64,000 nucleotides of DNA from a virus (IMGVR_UViG_3300025151_006410:1-64000); one strand, 5' to 3'; shown: positions 1 to 9,068, counted from the stretch's first letter. The notes: generated from the sequence alone by a model not told the origin. Made by a program: numbers and translations.

Positions 1-1269
1 TATTTGAGTCCACAATCAGAAAGAAGGATATGTTGTGCTTCAACAGAGCCTGCACAAAATTTTACACAATACATTGACACAGCTGAAGGATCAGGTAATT
101 ATCAACCAATGACACTAAATGAACATTGGAATTCTGAACACATGAATTCTGTAAGAGCTAGAATGTTAAAAGGTGAAAAGTTAGATGAGTGCAAAGTGTG
201 TGATGACAGTTTATTACACACAACTACATATAGAAACTATTTTAACAGTTTGTTTGGTAGACACATAGAAAAAGCATATGATCAAACAACAGAAGATGGC
301 AAGACTACTTTGTTACCAGCGAGTTTTGACTATAGATTTTCAAATTTGTGTAACTTTAAATGTAGAATGTGTGGATCAATGTTGTCATCACAATGGGAAG
401 CAGAAGAACGCAAATACAACATAGGGGCACAAGATGATAATTTATGGATGCAACCAGAAATAAAAGAAAAGATACAAACGTTTACAAAAAATGTTGTTGA
501 AAAAGAGTTTTCAGATGCTGTAGAAGAAAAACGTATAGAAGAAGTTTATTGGGTAGGTGGTGAACCATTGATGTATGAACAACATTGGAAATACATGAAA
601 CGTTTAGTTGAAATTGGTCATGCTAACAACGTGCATGCTAGGTATAATTCAAATTTATCCCGTATTGTTTTTAAAAATATAGATCTGTTCAAAGATATTC
701 TAGTAAACTTTAAAAGCTGGCAGATGTGTGCGTCAATTGATGGCACTGGAGCAGTTGGTGAATGGATTAGAACTGGGTTGGACTACAAAAAATTTATTGA
801 AAATTTTGAGTATGGATTGAGCTTTGCTAACCACAAAAGAAATCCAAGACAGATGCAGTTAGATTTTACATTAACAACGCCAGGATTATTTGAAGTTGAG
901 AACATGTTTGAATTGAGTCTAAAATATGATGTTGTTATTATCAGCAAAGTTTGTTTTGCTTTTAGCCCTAACATTGTGTTAGCACCTATGGTTTTACCAA
1001 GACACATTTTAGATAGGAAAGTGGATGAAATTCTAGCTAAAATAGAACATAGAGCAGGCTGGCGACAAAAGGGTATGATTGATATGTTGAAAAATTTAAA
1101 AAACAGACCAACGTTTCAAGAACAATGGCCAGACGAGTACAAGGTAGGATTTATGAAAGGCAGATCAAGACAGCGATCTTTAGAAAGCATTAGAACACAG
1201 CCTATTACAATAGATGAGATAATGCAAAAAGACAAAGAAATACATGAATGGTGGACACAGAAGGTATAA
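1..1269 (+). CDS. Radical SAM 'twitch' protein, 5'-truncated by window edge
   Basis: Radical S-adenosylmethionine enzyme. The cluster motif CNFKCRMC (CxxxCxxC) lies about 116 residues into the visible part, preceded by a CxxC pair (ECKVC). A glycine-rich WVGGEPLM follows, typical of the SAM-binding GGE motif. The overall architecture resembles the twitch-domain radical SAM proteins common in T4-like marine phages. The frame is open to base 1. The first usable codon is a TTG at base 4, but family members carry more N-terminal sequence (a CxP-type start), so the gene most likely begins outside the window. The substrate is unknown. Its neighbours (MazG, carbamoyltransferase, sugar genes) suggest small-molecule or surface-glycan modification. 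The stop is one base before the mazG ATG. Confidence 0.8.
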   Translation, partial: YLSPQSERRICCASTEPAQNFTQYIDTAEGSGNYQPMTLNEHWNSEHMNSVRARMLKGEKLDECKVCDDSLLHTTTYRNYFNSLFGRHIEKAYDQTTEDGKTTLLPASFDYRFSNLCNFKCRMCGSMLSSQWEAEERKYNIGAQDDNLWMQPEIKEKIQTFTKNVVEKEFSDAVEEKRIEEVYWVGGEPLMYEQHWKYMKRLVEIGHANNVHARYNSNLSRIVFKNIDLFKDILVNFKSWQMCASIDGTGAVGEWIRTGLDYKKFIENFEYGLSFANHKRNPRQMQLDFTLTTPGLFEVENMFELSLKYDVVIISKVCFAFSPNIVLAPMVLPRHILDRKVDEILAKIEHRAGWRQKGMIDMLKNLKNRPTFQEQWPDEYKVGFMKGRSRQRSLESIRTQPITIDEIMQKDKEIHEWWTQKV

Positions 1270-1270
1270 T

Positions 1271-1588
1271 ATGAATTTCAATGAATATCAAGAATTTGTA
1301 GCTTCTATAAAACGATACCCAGAGCAGTATAAAGTTTTATATCCTGCTTTAGGATTGTGTGGCGAAGCAGGCGAAGTTGCCGAAAAAGTAAAGAAAAAAT
1401 TTAGAGATGGCGAAAAAGATTCTTTTAAAGAAGACATCAGAAAAGAACTAGGAGATGTGTTATGGTATATTTCAGCGTTGGCAGGGGACTTAGACATTAC
1501 TCTCCAAGAAATAGCTGATGTAAATAAACAGAAACTGGAAGATAGATTATCTAGAAATCAAATACATGGAAACGGAGACAACAGATGA
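1271..1588 (+). CDS. mazG: MazG-like nucleotide pyrophosphohydrolase
   Basis: A 105-residue all-alpha NTP-PPase of the MazG family, which hydrolyses (d)NTPs to (d)NMP and PPi. Visible are the metal-binding helix GEAGEVAEKV near residues 31-40 and the second acidic helix KELGDVLWYISAL near 58-70. In-frame codons exist upstream (a GTG or ATG near 1244), but the ATG at 1271, one base after the preceding stop, gives the normal MazG start. Phage MazG proteins are proposed to tune nucleotide or (p)ppGpp pools during infection; this is family knowledge, not visible here. Confidence 0.85.
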   Translation: MNFNEYQEFVASIKRYPEQYKVLYPALGLCGEAGEVAEKVKKKFRDGEKDSFKEDIRKELGDVLWYISALAGDLDITLQEIADVNKQKLEDRLSRNQIHGNGDNR

Positions 1589-1689
1589 TATCATGGATAA
1601 AAAGTATTATTAACAAGATACGCCTGCACTTTGCTTACAGGAAAAAGATTAAAGAATTAAAAAAGAAAGACCCATTCATTTATCATTAA
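1585..1689 (+). CDS. 34-residue basic protein, conserved position before carbamoyltransferase
   Basis: A very short ORF. Its ATG overlaps the mazG stop as ATGA, and its TAA lies one base before the carbamoyltransferase ATG, so it fills the gap exactly. The product is strongly basic, with a hydrophobic amphipathic N-terminus (ISWIKSIINKI) and a Lys-rich C-terminus ending DPFIYH. The coupled start and stop argue for real translation. I recall similar short ORFs before this gene in marine T4-like phages. Function unknown. Confidence 0.6.
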   Translation: MISWIKSIINKIRLHFAYRKKIKELKKKDPFIYH

Positions 1690-1690
1690 T

Positions 1691-3145
1691 ATGATTATTT
1701 GGGGAGTATCAGCACTATTTCATGACGCCGGCCTTAGTGTGATCAAAGATGGCAAAATTGTCTTTGGTGCTCATGCTGAAAGATATTCTGGAATTAAACA
1801 CGATAAGCATTTAAATCAGCAAATAATTGACGAAGCCCTCACGTATGGCACGCCTGATAAGATTGCTTGGTATGAAAAACCTTATAAGAAAAATTTGAGA
1901 AAAATACAAACAGGTGAATGGTGGTACACAGGCTTTAATACATCACCCAAAAAATATTTGAAACAATTTGGAATCAAAGGGCCAAAAGTTATCACATTCG
2001 ATCACCATTATTCACATGCGGCCGCAGGTGCTTTTACAAGTCCACTAAGACATGGCACTGTGGTTGTGTTAGATGCTATTGGAGAGTTTGTTACAAGTTC
2101 TGTTTGGAAATATACCAATGGTAGCAAATTGGAAAAACTGTATGATAGCAAGTACCCTAGTTCATTTGGTTTGTTGTATTCAGCATTTACCCAACGTTGT
2201 GGCTTGAAACCAATGGATGAAGAATATATTACTATGGGCATGGCGGCCTGGGGGAAACCAATATATGCAAAAAAAATTAAAAAAGATTTTATCAAAAGTT
2301 ACTATCCATTTGCACTAAAGAAAAATGTCCACAAAGGCATAGGTGATTATTTGCCCAAGGCAGATGTAATGGATATTGCGGCAAGTATTCAGCAAGTAGC
2401 AGAAGAATTTATTTCTCATTACTGTGCAAAAGCAATAGAGCAAGTTGGTATTGATGATTTAATTTACCAAGGAGGAGTTGCATTGAATTGTGTGGCCAAT
2501 TCTAATTTATACCAAAATGCACATTCAGTATGGATTATGCCCAACCCAGGAGACTGTGGATCTAGCTTAGGATCTGCACTTGCAATGCACGGAAAACAGG
2601 TGGTTTTTCCTGGGGCTTACATTGGAACTAATATTGATCTTCCATACCCTGTAGACGCAATTATAAGCGAATTAGACGCCAAAAAGATAGTAGGTGTAGC
2701 GTCTGGACGAGCTGAATTTGGACCTAGAGCTTTAGGGCATAGATCATTGTTAGCTGACCCCCGCGGAAGCGAGATCAAGGACAAAGTAAATGAAATAAAG
2801 CGCCGACAAAAGTTTCGACCATTTGCTCCTGCGATATTGAAAGAACATGTGAATGAATATTTTGATATTTGCACTGACGATTCACCATACATGCAATTTG
2901 TTGGCATTTGTAAAAAACCAAAAGAGTTTCCTGCTATCATTCATGTAGATGGTACGTCAAGAGTACAGACAGTTGGTCCGGACGATTCGCCTGGTTTTAG
3001 AGCACTGCTAGAAAAATGGTATGCAAAAACAGGTTGCCCAATGTTGCTAAACACATCGCTTAACATCAGAGGCGAACCAATGGTTAATAACAGAGCAGAC
3101 GCAGATAGATTTGAGGAGAAGTACGGCATCAAGGTTTGTTCATAA
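1691..3145 (+). CDS. Carbamoyltransferase (NodU/CmcH/TobZ family)
   Basis: A 484-residue O-carbamoyltransferase. The Kae1/YrdC-like ATPase-fold N-terminus (WGVSALFHDAGLSVI, then FDHHYSHAAAGAF with the metal-binding His residues) and the C-terminal domain (GPRALGHRSLLADPR, RPFAPAIL, TSLNIRGEPMVN) are both present. The family transfers a carbamoyl group from carbamoyl phosphate, via carbamoyl-AMP, to hydroxyls on sugars or antibiotics. It is somewhat shorter than NodU-type enzymes. Homologues are frequent in T4-like marine phages. The neighbouring radical SAM, aminotransferase and epimerase genes suggest glycan or virion-surface decoration. The stop TAA overlaps the next ATG as TAATG. Confidence 0.88.
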   Translation: MIIWGVSALFHDAGLSVIKDGKIVFGAHAERYSGIKHDKHLNQQIIDEALTYGTPDKIAWYEKPYKKNLRKIQTGEWWYTGFNTSPKKYLKQFGIKGPKVITFDHHYSHAAAGAFTSPLRHGTVVVLDAIGEFVTSSVWKYTNGSKLEKLYDSKYPSSFGLLYSAFTQRCGLKPMDEEYITMGMAAWGKPIYAKKIKKDFIKSYYPFALKKNVHKGIGDYLPKADVMDIAASIQQVAEEFISHYCAKAIEQVGIDDLIYQGGVALNCVANSNLYQNAHSVWIMPNPGDCGSSLGSALAMHGKQVVFPGAYIGTNIDLPYPVDAIISELDAKKIVGVASGRAEFGPRALGHRSLLADPRGSEIKDKVNEIKRRQKFRPFAPAILKEHVNEYFDICTDDSPYMQFVGICKKPKEFPAIIHVDGTSRVQTVGPDDSPGFRALLEKWYAKTGCPMLLNTSLNIRGEPMVNNRADADRFEEKYGIKVCS

Positions 3146-4659
3146 TGTACGATCAATTTGAGTACAATGGAACACTAACAGACTATCCTGCTCGTACAGA
3201 TTGGTTTTGGATTGTTGATTCAAAGCACAATGACTATGCTGATTTTAATTTTGATTACACAGCACCCAGCTGGGAAGGAGATTATATTCATGCTTTTGGT
3301 GATCAATATTCAAAAGAGTCTAATACATTTTTAGTCAATAAAAACCACACACAAAATCAAGGCCGGCTGTATCATAAACATACAGTAGACAGAGTTACTC
3401 ATGCGCCAATATACAATGCTGTAAATTTGTTACCTTTTGAACCTGACGGTGTTAGAATGTTTTCTAACATGTTTAATTTTATTAAACGAATGGCAAACAA
3501 AACCACGGAAAGATATTTTTGGGTCACAGCATCTGTTTGCGATTACAATGCATTTGATTTTTTATGGCACCCAGAAATAGGTGAAGAAAATTTTATTCAT
3601 GCTTGGCCTTCACAAAATAACAAACACGGATATACATTTTTAATTCCTACTGAAGCTTTTAAAAAGCAACAAGACTCTTTGCAAAAATTAGAATGGTTTG
3701 AATATATCAAAATGCATGAGCCTTTAGCTCATATGCCTTTGCCTGTAAACAAGTTTAGTTTAAGTGAAGGAGTTGCTGAAGTTATAAAGAAGCATACGTT
3801 TACACATCACTATGAATGGTTTGTGCAGGACACGTATAATGAAGACGTGCCAGATTTTTATCCGGGACGTTGGGACGAAATTAACATAGAAGCATTTGGA
3901 CACAATTCAAATGTACTTTTAGTTCCACGCGAAGCAAAATCGTATATTTTAGATCAGGTGTATGATTATCCACACATAGTCAAACATGTGCAAACAATTC
4001 AACAACCAAAATTTGACATTATTGTGCTTGGATACAAAGAGCCAGATCTTGAAGAAAGATTCAATAATATTAAGGCAAAGCACCCAACAGCAAAACTTGT
4101 TTCAGGAATAGAAGGCAATGTTAATGCCTACAAAGAATGTGCAAGACAAAGTGATACAGAATATTTTTGGTGTGTGTTTGCAAAATCTAAATTGCATGAT
4201 GATTTCGATTTTTCATATCATCCTGATTGCTTAGAAAGACCACATCATCATATTTTCAAATGTTTAAATCCTATGATAGACTATGCATATGGTCATATGG
4301 GTATTATACTTTATCATAAGCAAATGGTATTAAATGCCACAGAATGGGGGCCTGATTTTACTTGTTCTTTTCCAGTCAAACTTGTTGATCAAATCAGCAA
4401 CATTGCCAATTACAATCAAACATCTTTTTTAACTTATAGAACTGCATTTAGAGAGTGTGTAAAACTTGCTTCAAATTGTATTGAAGGAAGTAGTGTTAAA
4501 CAGAACACAGAAATATTAGACAAATGGCTATCCAGCCCGGATCAATGGACACAACGTGGATCACAAGACGCAGTTGCTTATGTTAAAGACAGTGGTGATT
4601 TAATGAAAGTGTTTGATTGGAAATTTATTGAAGCAAAGTATAATGCTTCAAACATTTGA
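3145..4659 (+). CDS. Four-repeat W-D-DF-F protein, probable glycan-related, unknown function
   Basis: A 504-residue protein starting at the TAATG overlap with the preceding stop; a TTG nine bases upstream is less likely. It contains about four divergent copies of a module of roughly 60-100 residues: an aromatic strand W/Y-F-W, an acidic stretch, D-F-x-F-x-Y/W-x-x-P, a 'h-I/F-H/E-A/C-F' strand and a terminal L-I/V run (for example DYADFNFDYTAP, DYNAFDFLWHPE, DVPDFYPGRWDE, HDDFDFSYHP). I have seen such repeats in marine phage proteins near sugar genes but know no verified activity. The 3' end overlaps the convergent aminotransferase gene by 12 bp. Confidence 0.7.
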   Translation: MYDQFEYNGTLTDYPARTDWFWIVDSKHNDYADFNFDYTAPSWEGDYIHAFGDQYSKESNTFLVNKNHTQNQGRLYHKHTVDRVTHAPIYNAVNLLPFEPDGVRMFSNMFNFIKRMANKTTERYFWVTASVCDYNAFDFLWHPEIGEENFIHAWPSQNNKHGYTFLIPTEAFKKQQDSLQKLEWFEYIKMHEPLAHMPLPVNKFSLSEGVAEVIKKHTFTHHYEWFVQDTYNEDVPDFYPGRWDEINIEAFGHNSNVLLVPREAKSYILDQVYDYPHIVKHVQTIQQPKFDIIVLGYKEPDLEERFNNIKAKHPTAKLVSGIEGNVNAYKECARQSDTEYFWCVFAKSKLHDDFDFSYHPDCLERPHHHIFKCLNPMIDYAYGHMGIILYHKQMVLNATEWGPDFTCSFPVKLVDQISNIANYNQTSFLTYRTAFRECVKLASNCIEGSSVKQNTEILDKWLSSPDQWTQRGSQDAVAYVKDSGDLMKVFDWKFIEAKYNASNI

Positions 4660-5745
4660 GTGTCGTATTGCCCATTGTTGCGTTTCTTCTATTATTAAAT
4701 CTTGTTGTTGTCTGGTCAGTGAGTGATAACACGGCAAACTGACAATGCTATTGCAAATTTTTTCAGCCCGAACACATTGCTGATATGGAAAATAAGATTC
4801 ATACACATTGATTGGTTTTTTATAATGTATTTTTGTTTCTATTCCTTTGCTAGCCATGTGCTGTATAAACTTATTCCTGTTAGATACTTGTATCACATAC
4901 ACATAGTAACTGTGAACATTTTCTGATCTGGTCTTAGGAGTCACTACATAATCACTCAAAAAGGCTGAATATTGGTTGCACATAAACAATCTTTTTTCTT
5001 GCCAATCTTTGTAGTATTTCATTTTTTCTAACAACACAGCCGCTTGTATACAATCCATTCTGGCATTGTATCCAATAGTGCCGTATTCAAACATAGAACT
5101 CCGGCCATGGTCCCTGTACATTTTAACTTTGTCTACTAACTCTTTACGTCCTGTTACTGCTCCTGCATCTCCTATAGCACCTAAATTTTTTACAGGATTA
5201 AAACTAAAGCAAGTCAAATCAACAAGATTGCCTACTGGTTGTTTGTTGTATGATGCTCCAGTAGATTGTGCCGCATCTTCAATCACATAAAGATTATGTT
5301 TTTTGGCAATACGGTTAATGCTATCTATGTCAGCACATTGACCGTATAAATCAACAAATAATATTGCTTTGGTTTTGTCTGTAATGTGTGATTCTATTTT
5401 TGTTGCATCAATATGATAGTATTCATCTATGTCTACAAATATTGGTGTTGCTCCAACGATTTTAATTGCTTCAGCAGTGGCAATAAAAGTGTGCGGAGTT
5501 GTAATAACTTCATGTCCATTTGTTACACCACATGCCATTAAAGACAACACCAATGCAAAAGTACCATTGCCTACTGCCGCACAGTTTGCCGATCTGGTTG
5601 CACCTGCCCATGCTTCTTCAAATTTTTCTACAGTTGGTCCAGCTATAAATTCTGATGTATCTAATATTTTTTGAATAGCTGAGTCCACATCTGCTTTACA
5701 CTCAATGTACTGATCGTGTAATTTAGTGAATGGTATTTGGGTCAA
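4648..5745 (-). CDS. DegT/DnrJ/EryC1/StrS sugar aminotransferase
   Basis: A PLP-dependent nucleotide-sugar aminotransferase of 365 residues, full length for the family. The PLP lysine is visible in SFNPVKNLGAIGDAG (K186), the cofactor aspartate in IEDAAQ (D157), and the N-terminal FIAGPTVEKFEE is typical. Such enzymes convert keto-sugars to amino-sugars. The gene overlaps the upstream epimerase by 23 bp, so the two are translationally coupled and probably act in one nucleotide-sugar pathway. The final sugar and acceptor are unknown. Confidence 0.9.
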   Translation of the reverse strand: MTQIPFTKLHDQYIECKADVDSAIQKILDTSEFIAGPTVEKFEEAWAGATRSANCAAVGNGTFALVLSLMACGVTNGHEVITTPHTFIATAEAIKIVGATPIFVDIDEYYHIDATKIESHITDKTKAILFVDLYGQCADIDSINRIAKKHNLYVIEDAAQSTGASYNKQPVGNLVDLTCFSFNPVKNLGAIGDAGAVTGRKELVDKVKMYRDHGRSSMFEYGTIGYNARMDCIQAAVLLEKMKYYKDWQEKRLFMCNQYSAFLSDYVVTPKTRSENVHSYYVYVIQVSNRNKFIQHMASKGIETKIHYKKPINVYESYFPYQQCVRAEKICNSIVSLPCYHSLTRQQQDLIIEETQQWAIRHSNV

Positions 5746-6646
5746 TGTTTGCTAATGCTCCTTCTAAATTAAATTTGCTGTTGTAGTTTAATTTGTCTTT
5801 TATTTTGTTTATTTTCAATGACCCTCTGTTTGGAAAATACTTTTCTCTACTAACTGGAATCATTTTGCTTGTACTATTATAGTGTTTAGCTATTTGTTCT
5901 GCCAGTTCTTTCAAAGTTAATGTGTGTTCACTGCTTATGTTAAATGTTTCGTTGTCTGCATTGCCTTCAATTACAAGCTGTAATGCATTCACCATATCAG
6001 CCACGTATGTTATATCTGTGGTTGTGTCTTGTGCGTAAAAAATTTCTTCATTGTTTATTGCTTGCTTGATAAATTTAGGAACTAATCTATCCCCAATATC
6101 ATAGTTGCCAAACACACAAATTGGTCTTAAAATATTGTACACAAATCCTTTTAATTGTGCATTTGACTTTATAAGATATTCTTGTGTTAGTTTTAGTGAC
6201 CCATATAAATTAATTGGAGCACACAATGTAGTTTCGTCAGCATCATTTTGATAGTTGCCATATACATTTGAACTGCTGACATGCACATATTTTTTTACAT
6301 CATAAGCCATGGTGTTAATCAGTCCTTGTATCATACCTTCAGCACTAAGCACTGGATATTGTTCTGATAAACTGACTCTTGGATATGCGGCTAAATTTAC
6401 TACCACATCAGGTTTGAATGTATTAAATGTATGTTGAATCAATGAATTTTCAATTATTGATCCATTCACCGTTTTTACATTGAACCAGTTTTTGGTTCTG
6501 CCTTGTATGATTTTATGTTTTTGCACTTCATGCCTAACACCAAATATACTGAAGTTGTCATACACCAGTATATCGTGTTTGTGCTGTAATTGGTTTGTTA
6601 AATGATGACCAATAAAGCCAGCACCGCCAAAAATTAAAATTTTCAT
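5723..6646 (-). CDS. NAD-dependent sugar epimerase/dehydratase (extended SDR)
   Basis: A 307-residue extended short-chain dehydrogenase. The Rossmann glycine motif GGAGFIG (residues 7-13), the active-site SSSNVYG region (124-130) and the catalytic YxxxK as YGSLK (Y148, K152) are visible. It probably epimerises or dehydrates a nucleotide sugar for the adjacent aminotransferase. It overlaps the upstream omega-like gene by 4 bp (ATGA). Substrate specificity cannot be read from sequence. Confidence 0.88.
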   Translation of the reverse strand: MKILIFGGAGFIGHHLTNQLQHKHDILVYDNFSIFGVRHEVQKHKIIQGRTKNWFNVKTVNGSIIENSLIQHTFNTFKPDVVVNLAAYPRVSLSEQYPVLSAEGMIQGLINTMAYDVKKYVHVSSSNVYGNYQNDADETTLCAPINLYGSLKLTQEYLIKSNAQLKGFVYNILRPICVFGNYDIGDRLVPKFIKQAINNEEIFYAQDTTTDITYVADMVNALQLVIEGNADNETFNISSEHTLTLKELAEQIAKHYNSTSKMIPVSREKYFPNRGSLKINKIKDKLNYNSKFNLEGALANIDPNTIH

Positions 6647-6921
6647 TTTTCTTCTTCGTCGGTGCTAGGTGTTGGCTTTTTCTCTTTTTGTTTAGACTCT
6701 ATGTATTCGTCTTTTAGTGCTTTTAAATCTACTTCTCCACTTTCAAAATCACGTAGTGCATTCACTACATGAGAATCATTTGGTTCAGCAGGTACTATAG
6801 TCGGCTTGCCTTTTCTTAATTGTTTAGCATAATGCGATCCAAGAACAATCATATCAAATTTATTTGTTACGTCTTGCTCTGCACATTTGGCCATGGCGTC
6901 CATGGTGAAAACCCTAGCCAC
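6643..6921 (-). CDS. rpoZ: RNA polymerase omega subunit-like protein
   Basis: A 92-residue protein that lines up with bacterial omega (RpoZ, about 91 residues) over its first two thirds. It has the N-terminal MARV, the central NKFDMIVLGSHYAKQLRKG (bacterial NRFDLVLVAARRARQM-type helix), an acidic/asparagine turn, then VVNALRDFESGEVD (bacterial VIALREIEEGLI). The C-terminus is Lys/Glu-rich and disordered, as in omega. Omega binds the beta' subunit and aids assembly and ppGpp response, so a phage version could modify host RNA polymerase. It sits 3 bp after a conserved phage protein with an AT-hook-like tail and overlaps the epimerase. The assignment is from motif memory, not a search. Confidence 0.72.
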   Translation of the reverse strand: MARVFTMDAMAKCAEQDVTNKFDMIVLGSHYAKQLRKGKPTIVPAEPNDSHVVNALRDFESGEVDLKALKDEYIESKQKEKKPTPSTDEEEK

Positions 6922-6924
6922 AAT

Positions 6925-7518
6925 CTATACCTCTTCAGTTACTTTTTTAGGTCGTCCTTTTCTTGGTCTAAGCTCTGGATCAAGTTCGTATGCTCTTTCT
7001 TTGTATGCATCGACTTGTTTTTGCAGTCTTTCTGCTCTGCTGATGTACAATCTAGCTTCTGTTTTAGCACTAGTGCCTTCGGCAGTAGTGTCAGCCTGTA
7101 TTGCAAGTCCTTCCACTTTGACACCTTTTTGTTCAGCAATCATTTCATTCAGTTTATCAAGTTGTATAGCATCAGCACCTTCTTCGGTTACTAACACATT
7201 TTCCGTTGGTTGTTTAATGAGTCTGCCTGATGTGTGTAAGTGTTCAAGCACAGATATGCCTTGCACTGAAGTTGCTATGTCTTGAACCACAGGATTGTTT
7301 GCATCTTCCAATGGCATTTTTTGTCTGCCTAGTATGTGACCAAATTCAAACGAATCTTGCCCGTCACCTGATTCTAATAGTGATTCAACTATATCTGATT
7401 CAAATGGTGGCAGTGATTGTCTATCAATCACAAGTGCTGATAACGGATCCCCTGGCAATGTGCGATTAACAATCACTACTTTGGCTCCTGTTGTCTTTAA
7501 TGTTCCTACGTGTTTCAT
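6925..7518 (-). CDS. Conserved T4-like marine phage protein with AT-hook-like C-terminus
   Basis: A 197-residue protein of a family I recognise from T4-like marine phages but cannot assign. The N-terminal beta-rich part begins MKHVGTLKTTGAKVVIVNRTLPGDP. The middle is Gln/Glu-rich and helical, and the C-terminus is basic, RPRKGRPKK, resembling the GRP core of an AT-hook. It lies between a 96-residue phage protein (ends adjacent to its start) and the omega-like gene. A nucleic-acid or polymerase-associated role would suit the tail and neighbour, but that is inference. Confidence 0.65.
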   Translation of the reverse strand: MKHVGTLKTTGAKVVIVNRTLPGDPLSALVIDRQSLPPFESDIVESLLESGDGQDSFEFGHILGRQKMPLEDANNPVVQDIATSVQGISVLEHLHTSGRLIKQPTENVLVTEEGADAIQLDKLNEMIAEQKGVKVEGLAIQADTTAEGTSAKTEARLYISRAERLQKQVDAYKERAYELDPELRPRKGRPKKVTEEV

Positions 7519-7809
7519 TTATTTTGCCTCCGTATCACTCGGTGCTTCTGTTTGAGCAGGAGTTGTTGGTGCTGGTGTTTCGGTTTTAGCCTGTTCGGCT
7601 GCCGCGGCATCAACTGATTTTAGGAATGTGTCTAGTTTGTCATACACATCACCTACTAGTTTTAATTCGCCGCCTCTAAATGCTCCTCTGCCTGATGAAA
7701 GATCTATAATCGCTCTTATATTTCTAAGATCAGCAACAGTTAGATTAGGTGCTTGTGCTTGTGGTGTGGTTACTGTGCCATCAACCATCTTATTTGTATC
7801 GTCTGACAT
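7519..7809 (-). CDS. Conserved small acidic phage protein
   Basis: A 96-residue protein with disordered Pro/Thr/Ala-rich ends and a folded core (LTVADLRNIRAIIDLSSGRG, then GELKLVGDVYDKLDTFL) that I recognise as conserved in T4-like marine phages. First gene of the transcript behind the promoter at 7840-7869. The start has a good ribosome-binding site (AAGGAG six bases before ATG). Function unknown. Confidence 0.7.
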   Translation of the reverse strand: MSDDTNKMVDGTVTTPQAQAPNLTVADLRNIRAIIDLSSGRGAFRGGELKLVGDVYDKLDTFLKSVDAAAAEQAKTETPAPTTPAQTEAPSDTEAK

Positions 7810-7839
7810 GTCGTCTCCTTTATATTATAATATACATAC

Positions 7840-7869
7840 ATTATAATTTATTTTGCAACCAACTGTCAA
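7840..7869 (-). promoter_or_regulatory. Sigma70-type promoter upstream of the 7809 operon
   Basis: On the minus strand TTGACA (7864-7869) is followed after 18 bp by TATAAT (7840-7845). The predicted transcript starts about 30 bases before the ATG and carries an AAGGAG ribosome-binding site. The -35 element overlaps the end of the VWA gene. Confidence 0.75.
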
Positions 7870-9068
7870 GAATAATAAACGGTTTGGCCAAAAGGTGGTT
7901 TTACGTGTTCACCACTGTGTATAACCCAAAGTGTATCACAGTAATCTGGATCTCCCCATCGATCCCAAGTCTCCCCATCTGTAAACACAATTAATGATTT
8001 TGGACGGATATCGTTTTCATACATATATTTCCAGTTTACAGCAATATCTGTACCACCATAACCACCTGGATTGTAATCTTCTATTTCTTTTCCATCCCAT
8101 GTTTCAAAAGATTCATCTGCACATACCTCAGTATCAAAACACCACACACGGATTTTGTATGCATCAAATTCATCCTTGATTCCACTTATTTCGGATAAAA
8201 AATCTTTCAATTGACTTTCTTCGATTGAACCAGATGTATCAATTGCTACACATATATCTAATTCATTTTCAGCATCTAGTCCTGGTAATACAGCATTAGT
8301 AGAATACATTTTGCGTGACGGTTTAGTCCATGTATAATTGTTTTTTATTTGACTTTTTATAGTTTGTCGCAACAACTGTCTCCAATCAAGTTTAGGAGCA
8401 GTTATATCATTCAACAATCTTTTAAGTCCAGCTGGTACACTGCCTGCTTTGTCACCAGATGAAGCAGATGCTTTAGCTGACTGTAACAGTGAATTTTTTA
8501 TTTCATCTCGTAATGCATCTACCTCTGCTTTTGACATCCCATCGCCAATTTTCACCTTTTGTTTCTTACCATCCTTGTCTTCAACAGTTGCTTCACCCAT
8601 TTCAAGATCAATGTGTACGTCTAAAGTTTGTTGTTGTTTTTGCATAGGGCTTAATTTTTCATAGATTTGTTCTGCTGATAAGTTAGCGTATTGATGGTCC
8701 AGTAATGGAGCATTACCTCCTTTAGGTGCTTCGCCAATTTGTTCATCTACAAGTATTTGATTCACAGCATAATCACATGCAACATTCCAACCTTGTGGAT
8801 CTCTATCACCACGTCTTAGCATATGTTCAAATGCAACATGCAATACTTCATGTCCTAACAAAAATTCAGTTTGCTTAATATTAAGTTCGTCTATAAATTT
8901 TTTATTGTACCATAAATGTTTGCCATCGACTGCCGCAGTTGGTATGTCAGTAGATTCTTTCAGTATTAATCTAGTAGCCATGTTGCCAAAGAATGGTTTC
9001 TTCAGCAACAATGAAATTCTAGCAGTAATGATTTTTTCTTCTGTGTTTGAATATGTCATCTTATGCAT
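7866..9068 (-). CDS. VWA-domain putative metallopeptidase (DUF2201-like)
   Basis: A 400-residue protein with two parts. The N-terminal putative zinc-peptidase region has the motif HEVLHVAFEH (HExxH at about 73-77) in a DUF2201-like context (CDYAVNQIL follows). The C-terminal von Willebrand factor A domain has a MIDAS-like DTSGS and later FTDGE. Such proteins pair with MoxR-type AAA+ ATPases as chaperone or maturation systems, and the ATPase gene lies directly upstream and overlaps. Two starts are possible: ATG at 9068 overlapping the ATPase end, or ATG at 9059. Role in phage infection unknown. Confidence 0.8.
   Translation of the reverse strand: MHKMTYSNTEEKIITARISLLLKKPFFGNMATRLILKESTDIPTAAVDGKHLWYNKKFIDELNIKQTEFLLGHEVLHVAFEHMLRRGDRDPQGWNVACDYAVNQILVDEQIGEAPKGGNAPLLDHQYANLSAEQIYEKLSPMQKQQQTLDVHIDLEMGEATVEDKDGKKQKVKIGDGMSKAEVDALRDEIKNSLLQSAKASASSGDKAGSVPAGLKRLLNDITAPKLDWRQLLRQTIKSQIKNNYTWTKPSRKMYSTNAVLPGLDAENELDICVAIDTSGSIEESQLKDFLSEISGIKDEFDAYKIRVWCFDTEVCADESFETWDGKEIEDYNPGGYGGTDIAVNWKYMYENDIRPKSLIVFTDGETWDRWGDPDYCDTLWVIHSGEHVKPPFGQTVYYS

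Noticed and set aside
6820-7285. Plus-strand ORFs across the omega-like and AT-hook genes
   Set aside because: They lie opposite well-supported minus-strand genes, have skewed composition, and no ribosome-binding sites.
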